Below the pieces are notes generated by a model. The model saw only the letters and a program-made list of their open reading frames with translations. It was not told the DNA's origin and searched no databases. This document shows positions 21,373 through 27,622 of a stretch of DNA of 28,139 nt, one piece after another. The translations under genes were made by a program, and so were the position numbers. Within the stretch, counting starts at the first letter, position 1, and every line of letters begins with the position of its first letter. Source of the stretch: a virus. Location of the stretch: IMG/VR virus record IMGVR_UViG_3300034198_005559, positions 1 through 28,139 of that record; one strand, written 5' to 3'.

Positions 21373-21678
21373 TTAAATCTCCTGCTTATAAATTAGAGTA
21401 CCCGAAATCTTAATAGGTTTGCCGTTTTCGTCCTCTGACGTAACTTCGAGCTTCACGCTCTTTCGTGGTGTGAGGCTTTGAACTCTCTCTTTAATCCAAC
21501 GCTTACCTGCGCTGGCGTTAGACCAAGCGGTAGTAATGTTATCAATTTCAATCTCTTCATATCCACCTAAACCGTTGTTACGGTTCTCGGTAATTTTGTA
21601 TGTAACCTTCCACGCGCCACCCTTTTCCATGTTCTTGATAAGGGTTGCTTTGAAGGTTCTCTCTGTCTTTTTAGCCAT
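21373..21678 (-). CDS. Small beta-rich protein, unknown
   Basis: This 101-residue protein has AAGGAG at 21692-21687, 8 nt before ATG. It alternates charged strands: RTFKATLIKNMEKGGAWKVT, YEEIEIDNITTAW, KSVKLEVTSEDENGKPIKIS and GTLIYKQEI, with one helix (SAGKRWIKERVQSL). It looks like a compact alpha/beta phage protein. No family is recognised. Its start lies inside the end of the endonuclease V-like gene. Confidence 0.78.
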   Translation of the reverse strand: MAKKTERTFKATLIKNMEKGGAWKVTYKITENRNNGLGGYEEIEIDNITTAWSNASAGKRWIKERVQSLTPRKSVKLEVTSEDENGKPIKISGTLIYKQEI

Positions 21679-22099
21679 GTAGGTTCTCCTTAGTTATAGG
21701 CCAATGGTAGGGCATAGTTTCATCTACTGTGGGAAAGTGTAGCCTATAATGCTCGGGTAACTTTCTCACTAGGTTTGCTTGGTGCGATATATGTATCCGC
21801 TCGTCGCCTAGCCACGCTGGCATGTCGGGCGCGGGTTTGTGCTGGAAGTGCGTAATAAGATTATCGTTATACCCACGACGTATCCACTCTAGGCATATCT
21901 CTCTCCCGTAGGACTTGAGTGCGTCGAGGTTATCTCTCCACATCAAGACGGCAGGGTGGTTATGCCATGCGTTACTTTGTTGAGTACCGTCTAATACTCT
22001 TACTATTTGATAGGCTTCGACTCTCTGTTTTCCTAAGCGTCGATAGTCTAATACTTGTGCGGTTAGTTTGAAGTCTGCGTATGGCAGAAAGGTTTGCAT
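21671..22099 (-). CDS. Pyrimidine-dimer DNA glycosylase / endonuclease V-like protein
   Basis: This 142-residue protein matches the MSMEG_6572-type Pyr_excise family: MQTFLPYADFKLTAQVLDYR, RRLGKQRVEAYQIVRVL, NAWHNHPAVLMWRDN, YGREICLEWIRRGY, PAWLGDERIHISHQANLVRK and MPYHWP. Thr at position 3 fits the N-terminal nucleophile region of the endonuclease V fold. Such enzymes cut at UV-induced pyrimidine dimers; homologues are common in Actinobacteria. For a phage in sunlit water this would protect DNA. It starts at TAATG with the previous gene's stop. Confidence 0.9.
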   Translation of the reverse strand: MQTFLPYADFKLTAQVLDYRRLGKQRVEAYQIVRVLDGTQQSNAWHNHPAVLMWRDNLDALKSYGREICLEWIRRGYNDNLITHFQHKPAPDMPAWLGDERIHISHQANLVRKLPEHYRLHFPTVDETMPYHWPITKENLHG

Positions 22100-22236
22100 T
22101 AACTAACGCCGTCCATTTCAGATACGGCTTTACGTTCTATCTTTAACCCTTCATCTTTACCGCAACCGCAACTACCGCAACCGCAGGTAGGCTCTGTTGT
22201 TTCGTCGATATAGTAAGTACCTGTATCGTCCATCAT
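22099..22236 (-). CDS. Small Cys/Gly-rich protein (CGCGSCGCG), 45 residues
   Basis: This frame has AAGGAGAGAG 4-8 nt before ATG. It starts MMDDTGTYYIDETTEPT, then CGCGSCGCG (four Cys, alternating with Gly), then a charged tail (KDEGLKIERKAVSEMDG). The Cys cluster looks metal-binding (zinc, copper or Fe-S). Its stop shares a base with the endonuclease V-like start. Two Met codons at the start leave one residue of doubt. Confidence 0.72.
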   Translation of the reverse strand: MMDDTGTYYIDETTEPTCGCGSCGCGKDEGLKIERKAVSEMDGVS

Positions 22237-22248
22237 AATTCTCTCTCC

Positions 22249-22395
22249 TTATACTTGGGCAGGGTTTCCTGCTGGTGGTACGCACATCACGCAGAATCCT
22301 AGACCTATCTCGCTGGCTTCGTCAATAGCGCTCTCGTCGATAGGGGCAATTACTTCTCCGTTATCGTATTCAATAAAACACTTAGCGCACTTCAT
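22249..22395 (-). CDS. Small zinc-ribbon protein, 48 residues
   Basis: The start chosen is ATG at 22395, giving MKCAKCFIEYDNGEVIAPID and ending FCVMCVPPAGNPAQV. Two CxxC pairs (CAKC and CVMC) about 28 residues apart make a zinc knuckle pair. Upstream AAAGAGAG is a weak ribosome-binding site; a longer in-frame start at 22443 lacks better support and would overlap the next mini-gene more. It sits within the coupled minus-strand run. Confidence 0.68.
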   Translation of the reverse strand: MKCAKCFIEYDNGEVIAPIDESAIDEASEIGLGFCVMCVPPAGNPAQV

Positions 22396-22474
22396 AGTCA
22401 CTCTCTTTCGGTTCAATACATAGGTGAGTAGTCCATAGGCCACTCTCGTATTTATCTCCGCACCACGTACACAT
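22382..22474 (-). CDS. 30-residue CxxC mini-protein
   Basis: This short frame has a strong ribosome-binding site (AGGAGAGAG just upstream of ATG). It begins MCTWCGDKYESGLWTTHLC and ends KESDYEVR. CTWC plus a later HLC could bind one metal ion. It overlaps the next gene's start by 14 nt. Its size makes it uncertain, but the ribosome-binding site is among the best in the region. Confidence 0.55.
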   Translation of the reverse strand: MCTWCGDKYESGLWTTHLCIEPKESDYEVR

Positions 22475-22485
22475 TTATCTCTCTC

Positions 22486-22596
22486 CTATTTCTCTATTCC
22501 ATATTTATCAAGGCACTCGTCACACATTTTGCCTCTGCACCCGCAGACGATTTCTTCGCTGCGGGGTTCTTCTTGGGGGTTACTGTTGGTCGTCAT
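22486..22596 (-). CDS. 36-residue Cys mini-protein
   Basis: It begins MTTNSNPQEEPRSEEIV, then CGCRGKMCDECLDKYGIEK. The Cys pattern CGC...CDEC fits a single small zinc site. ATG at 22596 lies inside the end of the upstream gene (17-nt overlap), with AGAGAG as the purine-rich signal before it. Short, but consistent with the neighbouring Cys mini-proteins. Confidence 0.52.
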   Translation of the reverse strand: MTTNSNPQEEPRSEEIVCGCRGKMCDECLDKYGIEK

Positions 22597-23029
22597 TACT
22601 CTCTACTTCTGTATTTGTTTCTGCATTTAACTTTAGTTCTGTGCCATAACCTTGATATACGACCGCGCCTTCAGCGTCCTTAATCGTGACGACCTCGCGC
22701 TTGCTGGTTATGAAGTGGTGAAGGTGGTGGCTCTCCACGATAGTTTCAACGCTGGCGGTATTTGCGCCTTTGTATAACGTTCCTTCGGGGAGTGCGATAA
22801 TCGTATTAAAGTCGCCGTCATTGGCGTATTCAATAGCCCTAATACACGTATCGACCATACTTAGTGGGATACTTGGTTGGTGGTTCTCTTGTAGGTGGAA
22901 GGCTACGAGTTTCCAATAATCACTTGGTTCCTCGATTACTCTACCGTTGTACTCGTCGTCGGTGGTGGTGGCGCTGGTGGCGCTGTCGTAAATAACCTCT
23001 GCGTCGTAGATTTCCTCGTTGTTACTCAT
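22580..23029 (-). CDS. Acidic protein, unknown
   Basis: This 149-residue protein is rich in Asp, Glu and Thr at both ends (EEIYDAEVIYDSATSATTTD and NAETNTEVESNDDQQ). The centre is more ordered (DYWKLVAFHLQENHQPSIPL, TIVESHHLHHFITSKREVVT, KDAEGAVVYQGYGTEL). A His-rich patch (ESHHLHHF) stands out and could bind metal. AAGGAC lies just before ATG. No family is recognised. Confidence 0.76.
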   Translation of the reverse strand: MSNNEEIYDAEVIYDSATSATTTDDEYNGRVIEEPSDYWKLVAFHLQENHQPSIPLSMVDTCIRAIEYANDGDFNTIIALPEGTLYKGANTASVETIVESHHLHHFITSKREVVTIKDAEGAVVYQGYGTELKLNAETNTEVESNDDQQ

Positions 23030-23156
23030 TTAAGTCCTTATCTTTATATTTAACTTTCCTAGTGTATCTCTTTTTATTACGGATAGGTACGGAAGCATTA
23101 CTCCGCCGTAACTCTAGCATACGGCGGAGTTGCTCTCTCGTCTTTTGTAATCTCAT
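23022..23156 (-). CDS. Small very basic protein, 44 residues
   Basis: It begins MRLQKTREQLRRMLELRRSN and ends KYKDKDLNE, with NKKRYTRKVKYK between. Arg and Lys make up about a third of it. A helix at the N-terminus and a basic stretch suggest nucleic-acid binding. It overlaps the acidic gene by 8 nt and starts 9 nt after the preceding gene's stop, with AGGA close to ATG. Confidence 0.62.
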   Translation of the reverse strand: MRLQKTREQLRRMLELRRSNASVPIRNKKRYTRKVKYKDKDLNE

Positions 23157-23165
23157 AATCCTATC

Positions 23166-23468
23166 TTACTCTGCGTAGCCGTTCTCTAAGTCACGCTCAT
23201 CTAACTCGTCCATAAGCGGTGGTCGTAATCCTAGCGCTTCCATGTGTGGCTCGATACTGTCTATGGCTTCGTCTATCTCGCCACGTACTTCGTGGTAGTC
23301 AAGGTATTCCTCTACACGCTCGTCCTTGTGGCTTCGTATGAAGCATAGGTCAAGGCTTGCACCGATAGCGCTATCTAATAGTGCTATCGCGTCGGGGTCG
23401 CCATTTATATATTTAAGTGCGAGGTCGTTATATTGTCCTGTCTTTGGCAGTAAGTTTGTGCTGGTCAT
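23166..23468 (-). CDS. Acidic helical protein, unknown
   Basis: This 100-residue protein has helices with many Asp/Glu (DERVEEYLDYHEVRGEIDEA, PLMDELDERDLENGYAE). The N-terminus (NDLALKYINGDPDAIALLDS) looks amphipathic. No catalytic or metal motif is seen. The start overlaps the previous stop (ATGA). Function is unknown. Confidence 0.75.
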   Translation of the reverse strand: MTSTNLLPKTGQYNDLALKYINGDPDAIALLDSAIGASLDLCFIRSHKDERVEEYLDYHEVRGEIDEAIDSIEPHMEALGLRPPLMDELDERDLENGYAE

Positions 23469-23620
23469 TTGCTGGTGTCCTCTAGGTAGAATAGGTAGTC
23501 GTTGGCGGTATCTAGTAGGTTTATTAGATACTCGTTGGTTGAGTTGTGTGCTTCTACGTGACCCTTCGCTTCTGCGATTAGGGCGCGTAGCCGTTCTTTG
23601 TAGTCTAGTGCTTGTTCCAT
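23465..23620 (-). CDS. Small helical protein, 51 residues
   Basis: ATG at 23620 is chosen for the purine-rich GAGGAAA about 6 nt upstream; a longer frame to 23689 would run into the hairpin at 23650-23684. The protein is one long amphipathic helix or two (QALDYKERLRALIAEAKGH, TNEYLINLLDTANDYLFYL). It ends LEDTSK. It is the first gene after the VWA gene and its hairpin. No family is recognised. Confidence 0.65.
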   Translation of the reverse strand: MEQALDYKERLRALIAEAKGHVEAHNSTNEYLINLLDTANDYLFYLEDTSK

Positions 23621-23649
23621 ATTTGTTTCCTCTACTTCCGTATTAAAGT

Positions 23650-23684
23650 CGGACTCCCTGCCCCTGTATAGGGCAGGAAGTCCG
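23650..23684 (-). terminator. Hairpin after the VWA gene, possible attenuator
   Basis: Arms at 23650-23663 and 23671-23684 pair over 14 positions with one mismatch around a 7-nt loop. On the minus strand it follows the VWA gene's stop by about 10 nt and is trailed by CTTTAAT, a weak T-run. It probably reduces transcription into, or separates the mRNA of, the downstream mini-gene run. Confidence 0.6.
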
Positions 23685-23694
23685 AACACTTGTT

Positions 23695-25566
23695 CTAATG
23701 ACGGGCGCTCATAGTCGCTTTGACGATATCTTTAGCGACTAGCACCATTTGATTAGGTTCCTCGACCTCGCGGAAGTGCTTAGCGCCATGACGATAACGC
23801 TCGACACGTTCGTCATATTCTGCTCGGTCAAACTCGCCCCAACCCTTGAGGCTACCTAGATAGACCACCGAAGTCTGCACTCCGTCCTTAGTAAGGTCGC
23901 TAATAACCTTATTGTTTTCCTCGGTCATATCCCACTCGCCGTCGGTTACGATAAATAGCATACGCACTCCACGCTTGCTATTTAATAGTTGGCGACGTGC
24001 TTCTAATAGGGCTTTGTAAGGGTTAGTACCGCCCGAGGAATTGACGTAGCGATACTCGGTTGGTTGAGCCTTATCGGTAGCGGAGTAGATAAGCCTACTA
24101 TCGTGGTTAAACTTATAGACCGATACGCGACCGTTGATACGTTCGATACCGCGCTTGATTACCCACGCGCTTTCCATAGTGCGTTGAATCTGCCACGACA
24201 TACTGCCCGAAGTATCTACTAGGACTATCGCGTCGATATCATTGTTGGAGTTACCTTCACTCCAACGGTCGAACACTTTGTCCATATCGTTGATATCTGC
24301 TCTCATGGCACGTCCTATATTTAAGCGCCCCATAGGTTGCTCTAACTCCCACATAGGGTCGTTATCTATACGGACGCGCTCTAGTGCTACGCCGAAGGCT
24401 CGGGCGCTTGCAGATACCTGTGCAGATACCTGTTGGTTGGAGTAAGCGCCTTGTTTAATAGCACTACGACGGTCATTGTTGTCGTTGATAGCCTTGCGTA
24501 CTTCACGCGCACCCTGTTGTACGTCGTCGTTCTTGCTAAGGTTATCTAGTCGTTCTTGGATATCTTTGCGTAGCACGTTGTCGTCGGCTTCGTCCTTACC
24601 CTTGCGACCGAAACTGGTGCTATCGCCGTCGATATCTGTATTTGTGTCGGCAGGGTCGTCTAGTTGCTCGTTACCTGCGCCGTCACCCGACTCGTTGTTG
24701 GTAGCCTTATCTTGTTGGGTTTTCTGTTCTTTGTCGCCCTTCATGCGCCCCTTGTCCTGTACGGCGCGGTCGGTATGACCGCCGTTACCGTTAGGGATAA
24801 TAGGCTTACCATTAACTTCGTTGGTGGCTTCGCGCCCGACGATATCTGCCATAGCGCGTAGTAACTCTAGCCCTCTATCGAAGTCGCGTGGATATACGAG
24901 AGTTCGGTACTCATGCACGATAGACGCTACACGTATGGCTAACTCTGCGCCGAAGTCTTTAATAAACCTATCTGCAATTTCCTGTCGCAATTCTATATCT
25001 AAATACTTACGACCTGTAAATAGTGGGAAGTACGCACCAAACTCGGTGGAGTCACCCTTGAGTAGATACTCTAGGCATGAGGCTTCCATGAACGGTGCTA
25101 CGGCAGGATACTTAGCGATTAGTAGGCGTTCGATACGAGCGTCCTCTAGTACGTTAAAGGACTTCTCTAGGTTCTCGCGCTTAACTGCCCTACCAAACTC
25201 GCTACCGCCTCTAGGTGTGTAAAGGACATGACCGACCTCATGGTAGTTGAAACCGTTGAGAGAGATAATAGTCTTATCATCTACGTCCTCGATTAGGTGA
25301 GCATTGAACACGATATTCTTGCCGTCATTGTAGGCGGTCGTGTCCATATCCTTATCGTCCTCGACACGTACCTCTACTGGCTCTGCGGTGAGGATACGGT
25401 CGGTGCGACCATAGACCGCACCCACCGCCTGTAACTTATTTATATGTTCCTCTAGGCGTTCCTGTTCGAGTTCCTTGTCGTACTCGATATCGTCACGCCA
25501 ATTAGCCTCGCGTGTACGTTCAATAAGCCTATCGAATAGGTCGTCGTGTCCGTTGAAGCGACCCAT
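23695..25566 (-). CDS. HEXXH plus VWA-domain protein, partner of the AAA+ ATPase (CobT-like layout)
   Basis: This is a 623-residue protein. The N-terminal part carries NYHEVGHVLYT (HEVGH at 108-112) and then FNVLEDARIERLL, which looks like a zincin-type metal site. An acidic low-complexity linker lies at about 270-345 (QDKATNNESGDGAGNE). A VWA domain closes it, with the full MIDAS metal site: DTSGS at 451-455, SGGTNP and VTDGEWD. The order (N-terminal domain, acidic linker, C-terminal VWA) is that of CobT, and the upstream neighbour is a CobS/MoxR-type ATPase 2 nt away. HEVGH is not a feature of CobT that I know. Either a chelatase-like subunit or a MoxR-VWA chaperone/peptidase is possible. 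Confidence 0.8.
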   Translation of the reverse strand: MGRFNGHDDLFDRLIERTREANWRDDIEYDKELEQERLEEHINKLQAVGAVYGRTDRILTAEPVEVRVEDDKDMDTTAYNDGKNIVFNAHLIEDVDDKTIISLNGFNYHEVGHVLYTPRGGSEFGRAVKRENLEKSFNVLEDARIERLLIAKYPAVAPFMEASCLEYLLKGDSTEFGAYFPLFTGRKYLDIELRQEIADRFIKDFGAELAIRVASIVHEYRTLVYPRDFDRGLELLRAMADIVGREATNEVNGKPIIPNGNGGHTDRAVQDKGRMKGDKEQKTQQDKATNNESGDGAGNEQLDDPADTNTDIDGDSTSFGRKGKDEADDNVLRKDIQERLDNLSKNDDVQQGAREVRKAINDNNDRRSAIKQGAYSNQQVSAQVSASARAFGVALERVRIDNDPMWELEQPMGRLNIGRAMRADINDMDKVFDRWSEGNSNNDIDAIVLVDTSGSMSWQIQRTMESAWVIKRGIERINGRVSVYKFNHDSRLIYSATDKAQPTEYRYVNSSGGTNPYKALLEARRQLLNSKRGVRMLFIVTDGEWDMTEENNKVISDLTKDGVQTSVVYLGSLKGWGEFDRAEYDERVERYRHGAKHFREVEEPNQMVLVAKDIVKATMSARH

Positions 25567-25568
25567 GA

Positions 25569-27083
25569 TTAGTTGTCCTGCAAGATATCGACGAGCGTGT
25601 TAAACGCTTTTTGAGTGTCGTTAAGTTCGGGGGTCGCAAACTCGACCTGTGACTCGAAGCCGTCGATTTGAGCGCCTACTTCTGTATTTAATATGGCTTG
25701 TTCGGTATTTGAATTGCCGAAGGTAGCCTTATTAGTAAGGGTTGGTAGCCCGAAGTCACTAGCGATATTGTCGCGGTGCGTGGTGAGTAATAGTCTTACT
25801 GCACTACGTTCCTCATCTCCCTCGAAGGAGTTGATATAGCAATAGGTGGCGAAGTCCATACCGAGAGCCTTAGCGTTATCTGCGAAGGCTACTAGATTAC
25901 GAGTAGAGATAGGGGTGTTGATAGTACCCTTATCAAACTCTGTACGGAGTTGGTTAGCCATATCTAATAGGGCTTTGCTACCGAGTAACTTCTGTTCGAT
26001 AGCATTATCGTATGGGAATACCAAACGCTCGGGGAAGCGGTCGGCTAACGCTTGGTTGAGTGGGCGAGTGCCACGATAGTCGGGGTTCATATCTGCCACG
26101 ATAAGTAGGTCGGGGTGCGCCTTGATAACCTCGCCACCATTTTCCATTAGTTGAATCTCACGACGGTAATCTAATAGGCTAAAGATAAAGGTGAGAAAAC
26201 GCTCGGGTGCGAAGTTAATCTCGTTAAATAGGAGTACGCCACCGTTACGGACGATTTCTGTAACTGCGCCGTCCTGCCAACGGAAGTGACCGTCGGGAGT
26301 TGGAATCCAACGACCGATTAGGTGGGAAGCCTCTAATCCAATATGGCAAGCGACGTTAAAATACCGATATCCACGTGCAGACGCATACGCCTGTACCATA
26401 GCCGTCTTACCGCTACCTGCGTGACCCTCGATAAGTACGTTCTTGCTCGACTTCATAGCGAAGTCCATAATCTCGAAGTCGGTAAGACCGCCTACGACCT
26501 TGCGGTTGATATAAGCCTTACTAAACGCCTTGTCGGGTACGCTCACCATAGCATTGACGAGTGAGTCACTTATAGTCCTATTAGCCTCGATAGTAATAGG
26601 CTTGTTAGGCACGACGGGCGCGGTCGCGTTCGCGGGAATCTGTAATACACCCTGCTTGATAGGCTTAATATCTACTGCCTGTGTGCGTCGCTTATCTGCA
26701 ATAAACTCGGCAAGGGTGGAGTCGCCTTCCTCTAGGCGAGTAGTAAGGTTATCTACTGCCTCATTGTGTGGGAAGGGCGCGGAAGCCGTTGGTGCGGTTT
26801 CTAGTGCGTATAGGGCTTTGATACCGATATTGGTAATCTGCCCTAGTTGAAGCATTACTAGGTCGCGGTCGCTTAATACGACCGCTACTGGTGAGTGTGA
26901 GATAGGGCTAGTAGGTAGGTCGGACATTACCTGCCACGCCTGTCCTCGACCCTTCGCACCATTTGATACGCGGTGATACCCTAAGACCTCGGTATCTGTT
27001 CCAATAAGGAGAGTCTGCGCTTGGGCAGGAATCCCCTCTAGTTCGGTGTTGCTCACTACGAGCAACGCAAGGTTGGTAGTCAT
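25569..27083 (-). CDS. AAA+ ATPase of MoxR/CobS type
   Basis: This is a 504-residue protein. The first 190 residues are unlike known domains (VVSNTELEGIPAQAQTLLIG and a low-complexity linker). The AAA+ module follows: NVLIEGHAGSGKTAM (Walker A 220-227), GGVLLFNEIN (Walker B, N287-E288), VADMNPDY (sensor 1), NQALADRFPERLVF (arginine-finger region) and TPISTRNLVAFAD (sensor 2 region). CobS and MoxR ATPases work as rings with VWA partners to insert metal or remodel targets. GAAGGGG lies before ATG, and the HEXXH/VWA gene begins 2 nt after its stop. Confidence 0.9.
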   Translation of the reverse strand: MTTNLALLVVSNTELEGIPAQAQTLLIGTDTEVLGYHRVSNGAKGRGQAWQVMSDLPTSPISHSPVAVVLSDRDLVMLQLGQITNIGIKALYALETAPTASAPFPHNEAVDNLTTRLEEGDSTLAEFIADKRRTQAVDIKPIKQGVLQIPANATAPVVPNKPITIEANRTISDSLVNAMVSVPDKAFSKAYINRKVVGGLTDFEIMDFAMKSSKNVLIEGHAGSGKTAMVQAYASARGYRYFNVACHIGLEASHLIGRWIPTPDGHFRWQDGAVTEIVRNGGVLLFNEINFAPERFLTFIFSLLDYRREIQLMENGGEVIKAHPDLLIVADMNPDYRGTRPLNQALADRFPERLVFPYDNAIEQKLLGSKALLDMANQLRTEFDKGTINTPISTRNLVAFADNAKALGMDFATYCYINSFEGDEERSAVRLLLTTHRDNIASDFGLPTLTNKATFGNSNTEQAILNTEVGAQIDGFESQVEFATPELNDTQKAFNTLVDILQDN

Positions 27084-27229
27084 AAGACCCCTTCAATAAG
27101 TAGGTGGCGGTGTTGCCACTCCCCTAAGCGTAGTGACTCTCTATCTATATTAAAAACGACACGCCGATACCCCCCAAAACTCACAGAGTTACTAGTGAGT
27201 AACTTATTCTCTCTCTCTCTTATCCGCAT
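27080..27229 (-). CDS. Possible 49-residue protein coupled to the AAA+ ATPase
   Basis: This frame runs from ATG at 27229 to a TGA that overlaps the ATPase start (ATGA), the same junction style as proven genes here. It begins MRIRERENKLLTSNSVSFGG and continues RRVVFNIDRESLRLGEW to HLLIEGVL. The C-terminal half looks like a folded strand-helix-strand. The ribosome-binding site is weak (GGGG next to ATG), and the GAGAGAGAGAG codons at its start are low complexity, so a leader peptide or chance frame cannot be excluded. Confidence 0.42.
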   Translation of the reverse strand: MRIRERENKLLTSNSVSFGGYRRVVFNIDRESLRLGEWQHRHLLIEGVL

Positions 27230-27359
27230 ACCCCACGCAGATAGGGCTATTAAATCTGGCTGTGAGCGCGGTCACACTCTCTGCTAGGGTGGCAGTAGCC
27301 GAGAGGGCAAAACTCTCTAGCCTAGTGCTCTCTCTCTGCTCTCTCAAGCCGACACGCCG
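27157..27359 (-). repeat. Direct repeat CGACACGCCG upstream of the ATPase
   Basis: CGACACGCCG occurs at 27157-27166 and 27350-27359 in the same orientation; on the minus strand both read (T)A-CGGCGTGTCG-like with flanking similarity (TATCGGCGTGTCG and TACGGCGTGTCG). The first copy is followed on the minus strand by AATATAGAT, a -10-like element. They may be repressor sites or promoter parts. Confidence 0.4.
27187..27204. repeat. Short palindrome AGTTACT/AGTAACT
   Basis: AGTTACT (27187-27193) and AGTAACT (27198-27204) are perfectly inverted around AGTG, just beside a run of six CT repeats (27209-27220). It lies within the candidate 49-residue frame and upstream of the ATPase, so it may be either coding coincidence or a control site. 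Confidence 0.35.
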
Positions 27360-27394
27360 TATTCACAGGAATCTCTCATGTGATATGCGCCACA

Positions 27395-27535
27395 GTTTGT
27401 GTTGGGCTATTTGGCTAAAGCCAATAGCCCAATGGGCAGAATGACCTTTTTTATATTAAAAAAGGTCATAAAGGGTGGGTAAGTGAATAATGTATAATTG
27501 AATACATTATGAACGATGGGTGGGCCAACACAAAC
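27395..27535. repeat. Nested inverted repeats, origin- or operator-like
   Basis: GTTTGTGTTGG (27395-27405) and CCAACACAAAC (27525-27535) are a perfect 11-bp outer inverted repeat. Between them are three hairpins: 27402-27432 (13 bp with one bulge), 27441-27469 (13-bp perfect arms ATGACCTTTTTTA/TAAAAAAGGTCAT, 3-nt loop), and 27487-27510 (9-bp arms ATAATGTAT/ATACATTAT). The middle is AT-rich. TATAAT at 27493-27498 lies in the last one. Confidence 0.7.
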
Positions 27536-27552
27536 AAGGCGGCCGCCGCCAG

Positions 27553-27595
27553 GTAAAAGAGATAGGGCCAGCAAGCTGGTGCTTGCTAGCCCTAT
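27553..27595 (-). terminator. Intrinsic terminator for the rightmost gene
   Basis: On the minus strand, ATAGGGCTAGCAAGC (27595-27581) pairs with GCTTGCTGGCCCTAT (27576-27562) over 15 positions with one mismatch and a 4-nt loop, then CTCTTTTA follows. It lies about 30 nt after the stop of the gene ending at 27623. Confidence 0.8.
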
Positions 27596-27622
27596 TTGGT
27601 GGATTAGTTGAAGGGGGTAACC

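Larger units (their letters stand above)
27230..27622. other. Non-coding interval rich in palindromes
   Basis: This 393-base stretch holds no convincing gene. Its right two-thirds contain several perfect inverted repeats (27395-27535), a GC palindrome GGCGGCCGCC at 27538-27547 and a minus-strand terminator at 27562-27595. Its left third has several CTCTCT runs and one copy of the CGACACGCCG repeat. It separates two minus-strand genes and probably holds the promoter of the ATPase unit; an origin of replication is a further possibility. Confidence 0.6.

Noticed and set aside
23101-23129. 9-bp inverted repeat CTCCGCCGT/ACGGCGGAG
   Set aside because: It falls in the 44-residue basic gene and encodes repeated Leu-Arg-Arg, which explains the symmetry.
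27262-27444. 60-residue plus-strand frame
   Set aside because: It crosses CTCTCT runs and a hairpin, has no ribosome-binding site and no protein-like pattern, and opposes all nearby genes.
27395-27535. A small transposon or MITE bounded by inverted repeats
   Set aside because: No target-site duplication was seen and the inside is made of further palindromes, not a gene or filler.
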